Shown one piece after another: positions 17,199 to 25,861 of a DNA stretch of 64,000 nucleotides. The DNA comes from Amaricoccus sp964575795. Its GTDB lineage: Bacteria; Pseudomonadota; Alphaproteobacteria; Rhodobacterales; Rhodobacteraceae. The stretch is from positions 186,001-250,000 of the forward strand of contig CAZNSP010000001.1 of assembly GCA_964575795.1 (NCBI GenBank), written 5' to 3'. The translations under genes were made by a program, and so were the position numbers. The notes under the pieces are model-generated. The model searched no databases and was not told the origin of the DNA. It worked only from the letters and a program-made list of their open reading frames with translations. Numbering within the stretch: the first letter of the stretch is position 1; every line of letters begins with the position of its first letter.

Positions 17199-17705
17199 AT
17201 GGCCGATCAGGACAACGGCGCCGCCCAGCCCGCCGCCCAGCCGAACCCGCAGCCTGCCGCACAGCCGCGGCTGCAGATCCTGTCGCAGTTCATCCGCGAC
17301 CTCAGCTTCGAGAACATCGCCGCGCAGAAGGCCAGCCAGACCGACGGGAAGCCGGAGATCAAGGTGCAGGTCAATCTCGACGCGCAGAAGCGCGCCGAGG
17401 ACCAGTACGACGTCGCGCTGAAGATGAAGATCGACTCCAAGGTCGGCGAGGTGCCGATCTTCCTGCTCGAGCTCGACTATGCCGGGCGGTTCCTGATCCA
17501 GAACGTGCCGGCCGAGCAGCTGCATCCGCTCCTGATGATCGAATGTCCGCGGCTGATCTTTCCCTTCGTGCGCCGGATCGTCGCCGACGTGACCCGCGAC
17601 GGTGGCTTCCCGCCGATCAATCTCGACGTGATCGACTTCCTCGCGCTCTACCGCAGCGAACTCGCCCGGCGGCAGGCGGCGCAGCCGGCGGTCGCTCAGG
17701 CCTGA
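17199..17705 (+). CDS. secB: Protein-export chaperone SecB
   Basis: 168-residue cytosolic chaperone that holds precursors unfolded and delivers them to SecA. The SecB fold spans about 25-160, with FIRDLSFENIAAQ (about 31-43), FLLELDYAGRF (about 88-98) and ECPRLIFPFVRRIVADVTRDGGFPP-type sequence (about 115-140), which is nearly invariant in Alphaproteobacteria. The N-terminal Gln/Pro/Ala repeat tail and Ala/Gln C-tail are unstructured. Start 17199 follows GAGGACGAAG. Its end overlaps the convergent DUF2235 gene by 10 bases. Confidence 0.96.
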   Translation: MADQDNGAAQPAAQPNPQPAAQPRLQILSQFIRDLSFENIAAQKASQTDGKPEIKVQVNLDAQKRAEDQYDVALKMKIDSKVGEVPIFLLELDYAGRFLIQNVPAEQLHPLLMIECPRLIFPFVRRIVADVTRDGGFPPINLDVIDFLALYRSELARRQAAQPAVAQA

Positions 17706-18808
17706 GGCGGACGGCCGGTCGCCTGCACGAGGCTTGGTGCGGGCGTCACGGCCGCGGCCTGCGGGATGACCGGGGAGAGGTCCGGGATCCCGCCCGTCTC
17801 CTCGGTCTCCATCCATTCGGCCAGCGGGCGGTAGCCAGGCACCAGCCGCATCCGGTGGACGACCGATGGGTGCACGTCCTCGGAAGAGCATCCGCCGATC
17901 TCGCGCGGTTCGCGGTTCCAGAAGAGCCGCCCCTGACCGGTGCGGTTGCCCCGCGCGGGCGCGCCGGGGTCGGTGGGGAAGCGGGCCTGCCAGTCCTCGG
18001 GCACGATCAGGCCGCAGTGCACCGCGCGGTCGATCATCCAGCGCAGCGGGATGTTCGACAACAGGCGCGCGGCGGGCGCCTTCCAGACATGGCCGCCGAT
18101 GTCGGAATGGGCGCCGGCGAACCACACCTGTTCCACCCGGCCCTTCCAGTCCGGCGAGACCCGCCAGGGCATCGGCGCATAGGCGACGCGGTCCTCGTCG
18201 AGCGCCAGCGCCTGGAAGGCGTTGCGCACGTTCGGGCCGAGCGCGTCGTCGTGGAACTCGGTCGCCATGGGCGCGAGCCGCGAGATCAGCGGATAGGGCA
18301 GGCCGAGCGCCTTGATCGTGTCCCAGACCCCGATCACCTCGATCGGCACGCGGGCGTGGCAGTAGTGCCGGCGGAAGAGGCGACCCGCGCGGCTGAGCCG
18401 GTCGGTCTCGTAGAAGCGGAAGGCCTGCTGGATCATCCGCTCGGTGGCGACGTCACGGCGCACGAGGCCGACGCGTTCGATGAAGCCTGCGAGGCTCCGC
18501 ACCGCATAGGCGCCGCGCGAGAAGCCGAAGAGCATGATGCGGTCGCCCGGGCGGTAGCGGCTGGCGAGGGTCGCATAGCCCTCGACGATCGAGATGTTGA
18601 TGCCCGCGCCCGCGGCCACGGCGACCCATTTGCGCAGGCCCGTGCCCTGGATGCCGGGGTTGTAGCCGACCGTCTGGTCGAGCCGCGGGCCCATGCCCTC
18701 GATCAGCTTGTAGAGGAGGCCTGCGTTGGTTTCCTCGCCCGGGGCGAGCCGGCTCAGCGTTCCATCGATGATGAACACATGCGTACGCGGTACAGACAGG
18801 CGAGACAT
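17696..18808 (-). CDS. DUF2235 alpha/beta hydrolase
   Basis: 370-residue protein with a DUF2235 domain: HVFIIDGTLSRL (about 9-20), then LFGFSRGAYAVRSLAGFIE (about 112-130) containing the G-x-S-x-G nucleophile elbow, and WFAGAHSDIGG (about 236-246) as the His/Asp-containing block. The family includes the Tle1 phospholipases of type VI secretion, but no secretion genes or immunity gene lie nearby and most chromosomal members are uncharacterised. Start 18808 is chosen because homology begins there; an ATG at 18817 is equally close and neither has a strong RBS. Confidence 0.8.
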   Translation of the reverse strand: MSRLSVPRTHVFIIDGTLSRLAPGEETNAGLLYKLIEGMGPRLDQTVGYNPGIQGTGLRKWVAVAAGAGINISIVEGYATLASRYRPGDRIMLFGFSRGAYAVRSLAGFIERVGLVRRDVATERMIQQAFRFYETDRLSRAGRLFRRHYCHARVPIEVIGVWDTIKALGLPYPLISRLAPMATEFHDDALGPNVRNAFQALALDEDRVAYAPMPWRVSPDWKGRVEQVWFAGAHSDIGGHVWKAPAARLLSNIPLRWMIDRAVHCGLIVPEDWQARFPTDPGAPARGNRTGQGRLFWNREPREIGGCSSEDVHPSVVHRMRLVPGYRPLAEWMETEETGGIPDLSPVIPQAAAVTPAPSLVQATGRPPQA

Positions 18809-18966
18809 ACCGGACATATGGGCATGATGCTGCCTGCCCGGAAGCAGGGCAAGCAAGGTTTCGTGAACTGGTGAAACCTGTCCTGACGCGCCGCTGGACA
18901 CGAGGCCCGGCGTGGCGGACAGATGCGGCGGAACGGGACTGCCGTTCGCCAGGGGATTGCCCCGAC

Positions 18967-19881
18967 ATGACCGGACCCGCCCCCGCCCGACCGGCCCGCG
19001 CGCTGGTGCTGTCGAACCCGAAGGCGCGGCGCGGCGATGCCGAGATCGCGCCGGTCGTCGCCCGGCTGGAGGCGGGCGGGATCGCGGTTCGGCGCGACGC
19101 CTTCTCGGGCCCGGAGGAGGTGGAGGCGGACATCCTGCGCGGGGCGGACTGGGCCGATTGCGTGGTGGTCTGCGGCGGCGACGGCACCCTGAACGCGGCG
19201 ATCCCGGCGATCCTGAAGACCGGGCTGCCGCTCGGCATCCTGCCGATGGGCACGGCGAACGACCTCGCCCGGACGCTGCGCATCCCCGACAACCTGAACG
19301 CGGCGGCCGACGTGATCCTCGCCGGCCACCGGCGGGTAATCGACATCGGCTGGGTGAACGAGCATCCGTTCTTCAACGTGGCCTCGATCGGGCTGTCGGT
19401 CGACCTGACGCGCGAGCTGTCGTCGGGGCTGAAGAAGCGCTGGGGGCGGCTCGGCTATGCGCTGGCCGGGTGGCGGGCGCTGCGCCGGGCGCGGCGCTTC
19501 TCGGCCTGGATCACCGAGGGCGAGGTGACGACGCGGGTGAAGACCGTGCAGATCGCGGTCGGCAACGGCCGGCACTACGGCGGCGGCAACGTGGTCGAGG
19601 AGACCGCCGAGATCGACGACGGGCATCTCGACCTCTACAGCCTGGAACTCAGCAACGTCTGGCAGCTGGCGCTGGGGCTGCGCACCTTCCGCTCGGGCGC
19701 GCATGGCGCCTGGGACGAAGTGCGGACGGCGCGGGGGACGGAGTTCGAGATCCGCACGCGCGAGCCGCGCGAGGTCAATGCCGACGGCGAGATCGTCACC
19801 GAGACGCCGGCGGTCTTTCGCATCCAGCCGAAGGCGCTGACGGTGCTCGCCCCCCGGCCGCTGGCGCGGGACGGCGGCTGA
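18967..19881 (+). CDS. YegS/DagK-type lipid kinase
   Basis: 304-residue diacylglycerol-kinase-family protein. LVLSNPKARRG (about 15-25) and the nucleotide-binding CGGDGTLN (about 69-76) and MGTANDLARTL (about 95-105) mark the catalytic domain; IGWVNEHPFFNVASIGLS and GGNVVEETAEIDDGHLDLY (about 205-223) belong to the C-terminal beta-sandwich. Likely phosphorylates diacylglycerol, phosphatidylglycerol or a sphingoid lipid. ATG 18967 is preferred; an upstream in-frame ATG at 18871 adds a non-conserved Arg/Trp-rich stretch. Confidence 0.9.
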   Translation: MTGPAPARPARALVLSNPKARRGDAEIAPVVARLEAGGIAVRRDAFSGPEEVEADILRGADWADCVVVCGGDGTLNAAIPAILKTGLPLGILPMGTANDLARTLRIPDNLNAAADVILAGHRRVIDIGWVNEHPFFNVASIGLSVDLTRELSSGLKKRWGRLGYALAGWRALRRARRFSAWITEGEVTTRVKTVQIAVGNGRHYGGGNVVEETAEIDDGHLDLYSLELSNVWQLALGLRTFRSGAHGAWDEVRTARGTEFEIRTREPREVNADGEIVTETPAVFRIQPKALTVLAPRPLARDGG

Positions 19882-19891
19882 GGGCCTATTT

Positions 19892-19923
19892 CATCCGGTC
19901 AGAGCCAACTGCCGCACCGGATG
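19892..19923. terminator. Candidate stem-loop after the lipid kinase gene
   Basis: CATCCGGT (19892-19899) and ACCGGATG (19916-19923) form an 8-base-pair stem with a 16-base loop, beginning 10 bases after the stop codon. No T-run follows, so it may be a processing or Rho-linked structure rather than a classical terminator. Confidence 0.35.
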
Positions 19924-20013
19924 TTGAAGCAACCGAATCAGGTGCTCTCAAGATCGATGGCATGCCTCATAGTTGAATCCTGCCGATACCTGCGTGGCCC
20001 GGCATGTCTGACC

Positions 20014-20042
20014 TTGCCGGCGCCATAGTAGGAATGTATTCT
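20014..20042 (+). promoter_or_regulatory. Candidate sigma-70 promoter of the membrane ORFan
   Basis: TTGCCG (20014-20019), 17-base spacer and TATTCT (20037-20042), about 32 bases before the ATG at 20075 and followed by TTGGAGG as ribosome binding site (20063-20069). Confidence 0.55.
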
Positions 20043-20074
20043 GAACAAGGTACTTGCCTTTATTGGAGGTCGTC

Positions 20075-20506
20075 ATGGAGACCGACGACCACGGACCGGC
20101 CAACTTGCTGCGAGGGCTCGTGTGGCTCACGACCTTGATCGGTCTCGGGCTTCGAGCCACCGGCGCGGGGTTGCTGCTGATCGGCTACTGGTACGTCTAC
20201 CTGATCCTCGCAGGTCTTCATCTGGCGGCAAATCTCCGGGCGATCAGAACGGCGGGTGCGAATGTCGCGCAGGTAAGGCCTTACGTGATCGCCTCTCAGA
20301 TACTGTTCGTCGCAGGGATGCTGCTGCAATTCGATGTCGGCGACGGGCCGGTTTTCATGGTGGGCGCAGAGCTCCTTGGGTTCAATGCGGGTTTCGGCCA
20401 ATGGACTGAAATGTATGACATTTCTCCGGTGAACGTCCTCGTTTTCCTACCGTGTGTTCTTTCCTGGCTTCTGGCATTGCGCGCCGGCACCCGAACGAAC
20501 GCGTGA
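20075..20506 (+). CDS. Small hypothetical membrane protein
   Basis: 143-residue protein I do not recognise. Predicted four helices: about 13-30 (LVWLTTLIGLGLRATGAG), 30-48 (LLLIGYWYVYLILAGLHL), 72-88 and 116-133, with a hydrophilic loop LRAIRTAGANVAQVRPY between the second and third. ATG 20075 follows TTGGAGG at 5 bases; an upstream TTG would add seven residues. The gene and its 5' region are visibly less GC-rich and use codons such as TTA, ATA and GCA that are rare in neighbours, suggesting recent acquisition. It has its own promoter and lies convergent to the molybdoenzyme gene. Confidence 0.7.
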   Translation: METDDHGPANLLRGLVWLTTLIGLGLRATGAGLLLIGYWYVYLILAGLHLAANLRAIRTAGANVAQVRPYVIASQILFVAGMLLQFDVGDGPVFMVGAELLGFNAGFGQWTEMYDISPVNVLVFLPCVLSWLLALRAGTRTNA

Positions 20507-20605
20507 GATTGTCACGTTCGCGGCGGTTGCCTGGCCTGCGCCCGGGTGGACAGGCACGGCATCTCACACGAGAAGACGAAAGTTCGACGGCTCCGCACCG
20601 CTCAT

Positions 20606-20627
20606 GCGGCGGGTCGTTCCCCGCCGC
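20606..20627. terminator. Convergent-gene stem-loop
   Basis: GCGGCGGG (20606-20613), loop TCGTTC, CCCGCCGC (20620-20627): a perfect 8-base-pair GC stem 12 bases beyond the molybdoenzyme stop. It could serve both converging genes. There is no U-tract on either strand, so termination is inferred. Confidence 0.45.
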
Positions 20628-20639
20628 GTCGCTGCAGCC

Positions 20640-22931
20640 CTACTCCGCCGCCTTGCGCACCGCCTGCAGCCAGCCCCAGACGCGAAGGGGCGTGAGCGGC
20701 ATGTCGACGTGGCGCACGCCCGCCTCCCAGACCGCGTCGAGGGCGGCGTTGGTGACGGCGGCGAGCGCGCCGACCGTGCCGGCCTCGCCGCAGCCCTTCA
20801 TGCCGATCTCGTTCGCGGTCGAGGGCACGAGCTCGGTCTCGAAGGCCATGAAGGGCACGTCGTCGGCGCGCGGCATGGCGTAGTCCATGAAGCTGCCGGT
20901 CAGGAGCTGGCCCTCGGGGCTGTAGACCACGTGCTCGGTGATCGCCTGGCCGATGCCCTGGGCGATGCCGCCGTGGACCTGTCCCTCGGCGAGCATCGGG
21001 TTCACGAGGAAGCCGAAGTCGTCGACCACGGTGTATTTCACCACCTGCACGACGCCGGTCTCGGGGTCGACCTCCACCTCGGCGAAATGCGCGCCGTTCG
21101 GATAGGACCGGCCGGGCAGCTTGTAGGTCGAATCGGTGACGAGCAGCTCGGTCTTGCCCCGGGTCCGCGCGATGCCGGCGAGCTCGATCAGGCCGATGGC
21201 GCGGTCGGTGCCGGCGACGCGGAAGGCGCCATCCTCCCAGACGAGATCGGCGCTCGCCACCTCGAGCTCCTCCTCGGCGAGGGGGCGGAACTTCGCGATC
21301 ACCTCGTCGGCGGCCTTGTTGATCGAATTGCCCTGCATGGTGACGGACCGCGAGCCGCCGGTGCCGCCGCCGCGCGCGATCCGGTCGCTGTCGCCCTGGA
21401 CGAAGCGGACGCGCTCGAAGGGGATGCCCGCGCGCTGGTGCAGGAACTGGGCGTAGACCGTCTCGTGGCCCTGGCCGTTCGACTGGGTGCCGACGAGGAG
21501 GTCGACGAAGCCGTCCTCGGCGAATTCGATCTTCGTCGATTCGCGCGTGTCGCCGAGGATCGACTCGATGTAGTAGCTGAGGCCGAGCCCGCGCAGCTTG
21601 CCCGCCTTGGCGCTGGCCGCGCGCCGGGCGGGGAAGCCCGCCACGTCGGCCTCGATGATCGCGCGGTGGAGCACGCGGTCGAAGTCGCCCACGTCGTAGA
21701 GCTCGCCCGAGACGGTCCGGTAGGGGAACTTCGCGGGCGGGATGAAGTTCCTGCGCCGCAGCTCGACCGGGTCGAGGCCGAGCTGGCGGGCGGACCAGTC
21801 CATCAGCCGCTCGATCACGTAGATCGCCTCGGGACGGCCGGCGCCGCGATAGGCGTCGATCGGGGTGGTGTTGGTATAGACGCCGCGGACGGTGAAGCGC
21901 GCGGTCTGAACGTCATAGACGCCGGGCAGCACCTTCAGCGCGAGGTCCGAGGCGATGTACTGGCCATAGGGCGAGTTGTAGGCGCCGAGGTTCGAGACGC
22001 AGTCGACGCGGATTGCGGTCAGCCGGTGGTCGGCGTCGAAGGCGGCCTCGGCGACGGTGACATGGTCGCGTCCGCCGTTGTCGGTCAGCATCGCCTCGCC
22101 GCGGCCGCTCATCCAGTGGACGGCGCGGCCGAGTTCGCGCGCGGCGAAGGCGACGGCAAAGTATTCGGGATAGTTGAAGCCCTTGATGCCGAAGCCGCCG
22201 CCGACGTCGGGCGTCGTCACGCGGATCTGGCCGGGTTCGAGGCCGAGCTTGTCGGCGAGTTCCGCCTTCAGGTCCCACACGCCCTGGCCGGAGAAACAGA
22301 CGTGGAGGCGCGCGCCGTCCCATTCGGCGAAGCAGCCGCGGGGTTCCATGGAATTGGCGATCACCCGGTTGTCGATCAGCTCGAGCCGCGTGGTATGGGC
22401 GGCGGCGCGGAAGGCCGCTTCGGTGGCGGCGGCGTCGCCGAAGGCCCAGTCGTAGGCGAGGTTCTGCGGCGCCTCGGGATGGATCTCGGGTCCGCCGACG
22501 GCGGTCGCCAGATGCACTGGCAGGTCCTCGGTATCGAGGACGATCGCCTCGGCCGCGTCGAGCGCGGCGGCGCGGGTCTCGGCCACGACCATGGCGACCG
22601 CCTCGCCGGCGTAGCGCACGGTGTCTTCGGCGAGGACGGGACGGAGGGGGGCGGCGCCCTCGCTGCCGTCCTGGTTCTTGACCACGTCGAAATCGACGGT
22701 GTTGACGAGCTTGCCCGCGAAATCCGCCGCGGTATAGACCGCGATCACCCCGGGCACGTCATGGGCGGCCGAGGTGTCGAGGCCGGTGATCCGGGCATGG
22801 GCGACGGGGCTGCGCAGGAACGCCACATGCGCTGCGTCCCGGGGCGCCACGTCGTCGAGATAGCGGCCGGCGCCGGTCAGGAGGCGGAGGTCTTCCTTGC
22901 GCGGGACCGACTGGCTGACACCGAACTTCAT
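20640..22931 (-). CDS. Xanthine dehydrogenase family molybdopterin-binding subunit (form II CoxL-like)
   Basis: 763-residue large subunit of the molybdenum hydroxylase family. An N-terminal aldehyde oxidase a/b hammerhead domain (about 18-130) precedes the molybdopterin-binding domain. The active-site loop is AYRGAGR (about 355-361), the form II signature, not the AYRCSFR of true aerobic CO dehydrogenase; DVGGGFGIKG (about 234-243) and the terminal GCGEAGTVG (about 720-728), with the catalytic Glu, are present. The protein looks intact. No FAD-binding medium or FeS small subunit gene adjoins it, so partners must be elsewhere. Substrate (aldehyde, purine or other heterocycle) unknown. Confidence 0.85.
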   Translation of the reverse strand: MKFGVSQSVPRKEDLRLLTGAGRYLDDVAPRDAAHVAFLRSPVAHARITGLDTSAAHDVPGVIAVYTAADFAGKLVNTVDFDVVKNQDGSEGAAPLRPVLAEDTVRYAGEAVAMVVAETRAAALDAAEAIVLDTEDLPVHLATAVGGPEIHPEAPQNLAYDWAFGDAAATEAAFRAAAHTTRLELIDNRVIANSMEPRGCFAEWDGARLHVCFSGQGVWDLKAELADKLGLEPGQIRVTTPDVGGGFGIKGFNYPEYFAVAFAARELGRAVHWMSGRGEAMLTDNGGRDHVTVAEAAFDADHRLTAIRVDCVSNLGAYNSPYGQYIASDLALKVLPGVYDVQTARFTVRGVYTNTTPIDAYRGAGRPEAIYVIERLMDWSARQLGLDPVELRRRNFIPPAKFPYRTVSGELYDVGDFDRVLHRAIIEADVAGFPARRAASAKAGKLRGLGLSYYIESILGDTRESTKIEFAEDGFVDLLVGTQSNGQGHETVYAQFLHQRAGIPFERVRFVQGDSDRIARGGGTGGSRSVTMQGNSINKAADEVIAKFRPLAEEELEVASADLVWEDGAFRVAGTDRAIGLIELAGIARTRGKTELLVTDSTYKLPGRSYPNGAHFAEVEVDPETGVVQVVKYTVVDDFGFLVNPMLAEGQVHGGIAQGIGQAITEHVVYSPEGQLLTGSFMDYAMPRADDVPFMAFETELVPSTANEIGMKGCGEAGTVGALAAVTNAALDAVWEAGVRHVDMPLTPLRVWGWLQAVRKAAE

Positions 22932-23085
22932 CGCGACTTCCTCCCTTGCGGCAACGGGGTCGGACCTTAGGCGAAAATCGCGGCGCGTCCATAGGGGGCG
23001 GCGGAAAGCCGGGGCTTTCCCTTCGCGGGGGCAGGGGATAAGACTGCCGCCGGTTTCAGATCACATCGCAATCCGGATCGCGCCC

Positions 23086-25851
23086 ATGACGATGGAAAAG
23101 ACTTTCGACGCGCGGGCCGCCGAGCCCGCCATCTCGGCGCGGTGGGAGGCGGCGGACGCCTTCCGGGCCGGCGCGAACGCGGCCCCGGGGGCGGAGCCCT
23201 TCACGATCCTGCTGCCGCCGCCGAACGTCACCGGCTCGCTGCACATGGGGCACGCGTTCAACCACACGCTGATGGACATCCTGACGCGCTGGCACCGGAT
23301 GCGCGGCGCGGACGTGCTGTGGCAGCCGGGGCTCGACCATGCGGGCATCGCCACGCAGATGGTGGTGGAGCGGGAGCTGGCGAAGGCCGGCGCGCCCGGG
23401 CGGCGCGAGATGGGGCGCGAGGCCTTCGTCGCCAAGGTCTGGGAATGGAAGGGCCAGTCGGGCGGCACGATCCTCGAACAGTGCCGGCGGCTGGGCGACA
23501 GCTTCGACCTGTCGCGCAACGCCTTCACCATGTCGGGTGCGCCCGGGGCGCCGGCGGGCGAGGAGGGTAACTTCCACGACGCGGTGCTGCGCACCTTCGT
23601 GGAGTTCTACGAGCGCGGGCTGATCTTCCGCGGCAAGCGGCTGGTCAACTGGGATCCGCATTTCGAGACCGCGATCAGCGATCTGGAGGTCGAGCAGGTC
23701 GAGACCAAGGGCAACCTCTGGCGGCTGCGCTATCCGCTGGAGGACGGCGCCACCTACGAGCATCCCGTCGAATGGGACGAGGAGGGGCGGCCGACCCGGT
23801 TCGAGACGCGGGGCTATCTGGTCGTCGCCACCACCCGGCCCGAGACCATGCTGGGCGACACCGGCGTCGCGGTGCATCCCGAGGACCCGCGCTACGCGCA
23901 TCTGGTCGGCAGGACCGTGCGCCTGCCGCTGGTGGGCAGGTCGATCCCGATCGTCGCGGACGAATACGCCGACCCCGAAAAGGGGACCGGCGCGGTGAAG
24001 ATCACGCCCGCCCACGACTTCAACGACTGGGAGGTCGGCCAGCGCCGGGGCCTGCGCGCGATCAACGTGATGGGCCGCCGCGGCGAGATCGTGTTGAAGG
24101 ACAATGCCGACTTCTGGGAGGGGACCGACCCGGGCGAGGAGCTGGCCGATCTCGACGGGCTCGACCGCTACGAGGCGCGCGAGCTGATCGTCACGCTCGC
24201 CGGCGAGCAGGGCTGGCTCGACGGGATCGACGCCGAGACGCACATGGTCCCGCATGGCGACCGCTCGAAGGTGGCGATCGAGCCGTACCTGACCGACCAG
24301 TGGTTCGTGGATGCGGCAAAGCTCGCGGTGCCCGCCCTCGCCGCGGTGCGGGAGGGGCGGACGCGGATCCTGCCCGAGCAGTACGAGAAGGTCTATTTCC
24401 ACTGGCTGGAGAACATCGAGCCCTGGTGCATCTCGCGCCAGCTGTGGTGGGGGCACCAGATCCCGGTCTGGTACGACGCGGACGGCAACCACTACTGCGC
24501 GATGACCGAGGCCGAAGCGCGCGAGAAGGCCGGTGGCAAGCCGCTCACCCGCGACCCCGACGTGCTGGACACCTGGTTCTCCTCCGGCATCTGGCCGATC
24601 GGGACGATGGGCTGGCCGGAGGCGACGCCGGAGATGGCGCGCTACTATCCGTCGAGCGTGCTCGTCACCGGGTTCGACATCCTGTTCTTCTGGGTCGCGC
24701 GCATGATGATGATGCAGCTCGCACTGGTGGGCGAGGTGCCGTTCCGCGACGTCTATATCCATGCCCTCGTCCGCGACGAGAAGGGCAAGAAGATGTCGAA
24801 GTCGCTCGGCAACGTGCTCGACCCGATCGAGCTGATCGACGAATACGGCGCGGATGCGGTGCGCTTCACGCTCGCCTCGATGGCGGCGATGGGGCGGGAC
24901 CTGAAGCTGTCGAAGGACCGGATCGCGGGCTATCGCAACTTCGGGACGAAGCTCTGGAACGCCGCGCGGTTCGCCGAGATGAACGACTGCCGGCCCGACC
25001 CGGGGTTCGATCCGACGAAGGTGACACTGACCGCCAACAAGTGGATCGTCGGCGAGACGGGCAAGCTGCGCGAGGTGCTGGACGCGGCGCTCAACGCCTA
25101 CCGGTTCAACGACGCGGCCGGCGCGCTCTATGCCCATGTCTGGGGCAAGGTCTGCGACTGGTACGTGGAACTGGCGAAGCCGCTCTTCCAGGACCCCGAG
25201 GCGGTGGCCGAGACCCGGGCGACCATGGCCTGGGTGCTCGACCAGTGCCTGGTGATGCTGCACCCGTTCATGCCCTTCATCACCGAGACGCTCTGGGGCC
25301 AGATCGCCGAGCGGGCGAAGCTGCTCGTCCATGGCGACTGGCCGGCCTACGGAGCGGAGCTGGTCGATCCGGCGGCGGATGCGGAGATGAACTGGGTGAT
25401 CGGGCTGATCGAGGAGATCCGCTCGGTCCGCGCCCAGATGCACGTGCCGGCCGGGGCGAAGGTGACGCTGGTGGCGCTCGACCTCGCGGGGCCGCAGGCC
25501 GAGGCGCTGGAGCGGAACCGGCCGATGGTCGCGCGGCTCGCCCGGATCGAGCGGTTCGAGGTGGCGGAGACGGCGCCGAAGGGCGCGGTCACGCTGACCG
25601 TGGGGGGCGCGACCTTCTGCCTGCCGCTCGCCGAGGTGATCGACATCGCGGAGGAGCGGGCGCGGCTGGAGAAGGCGCTGGCGAAGCTCGAGAAGGAGGC
25701 CGCGGGGCTGCGCGCGAAGCTCTCGAACGAGGCTTTTGTGGCGCGGGCGCCCGAGGAGGTCGTCGACGAGCAGCGCGCGCGGCTGGAAGCGGCCGAGGAG
25801 GAGATCGCGATCCTGCGGGCCGCGCAGGCGCGGCTCTCGGAACTGGGGTGA
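23086..25851 (+). CDS. valS: Valyl-tRNA synthetase
   Basis: 921-residue class I synthetase charging tRNA-Val. HIGH-type motif PNVTGSLHMGHAFNHTL (about 44-60), connective editing domain (about 200-400, with TTRPETMLGDTGVAVHP), KMSKS motif KGKKMSKSLGN (about 565-575), anticodon-binding domain (about 650-800), and a C-terminal coiled coil (about 855-921) of alternating Glu/Lys/Ala/Leu that binds tRNA. Start at 23086 (MTMEKTF) or the second ATG at 23092; an upstream in-frame start overlaps the divergent gene and is not conserved. Confidence 0.97.
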   Translation: MTMEKTFDARAAEPAISARWEAADAFRAGANAAPGAEPFTILLPPPNVTGSLHMGHAFNHTLMDILTRWHRMRGADVLWQPGLDHAGIATQMVVERELAKAGAPGRREMGREAFVAKVWEWKGQSGGTILEQCRRLGDSFDLSRNAFTMSGAPGAPAGEEGNFHDAVLRTFVEFYERGLIFRGKRLVNWDPHFETAISDLEVEQVETKGNLWRLRYPLEDGATYEHPVEWDEEGRPTRFETRGYLVVATTRPETMLGDTGVAVHPEDPRYAHLVGRTVRLPLVGRSIPIVADEYADPEKGTGAVKITPAHDFNDWEVGQRRGLRAINVMGRRGEIVLKDNADFWEGTDPGEELADLDGLDRYEARELIVTLAGEQGWLDGIDAETHMVPHGDRSKVAIEPYLTDQWFVDAAKLAVPALAAVREGRTRILPEQYEKVYFHWLENIEPWCISRQLWWGHQIPVWYDADGNHYCAMTEAEAREKAGGKPLTRDPDVLDTWFSSGIWPIGTMGWPEATPEMARYYPSSVLVTGFDILFFWVARMMMMQLALVGEVPFRDVYIHALVRDEKGKKMSKSLGNVLDPIELIDEYGADAVRFTLASMAAMGRDLKLSKDRIAGYRNFGTKLWNAARFAEMNDCRPDPGFDPTKVTLTANKWIVGETGKLREVLDAALNAYRFNDAAGALYAHVWGKVCDWYVELAKPLFQDPEAVAETRATMAWVLDQCLVMLHPFMPFITETLWGQIAERAKLLVHGDWPAYGAELVDPAADAEMNWVIGLIEEIRSVRAQMHVPAGAKVTLVALDLAGPQAEALERNRPMVARLARIERFEVAETAPKGAVTLTVGGATFCLPLAEVIDIAEERARLEKALAKLEKEAAGLRAKLSNEAFVARAPEEVVDEQRARLEAAEEEIAILRAAQARLSELG

Positions 25852-25861
25852 CGGCGGGGGC

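Noticed and set aside
17696..18808. DUF2235 gene as a type VI secretion effector
   Set aside because: No tss, vgrG or immunity genes nearby; family also contains many unrelated chromosomal hydrolases.
20454..22970. 838-codon plus-strand frame opposite the molybdoenzyme gene
   Set aside because: No domains, skewed Asp/Arg/Val/Gly composition; the minus-strand gene has full active-site motifs.
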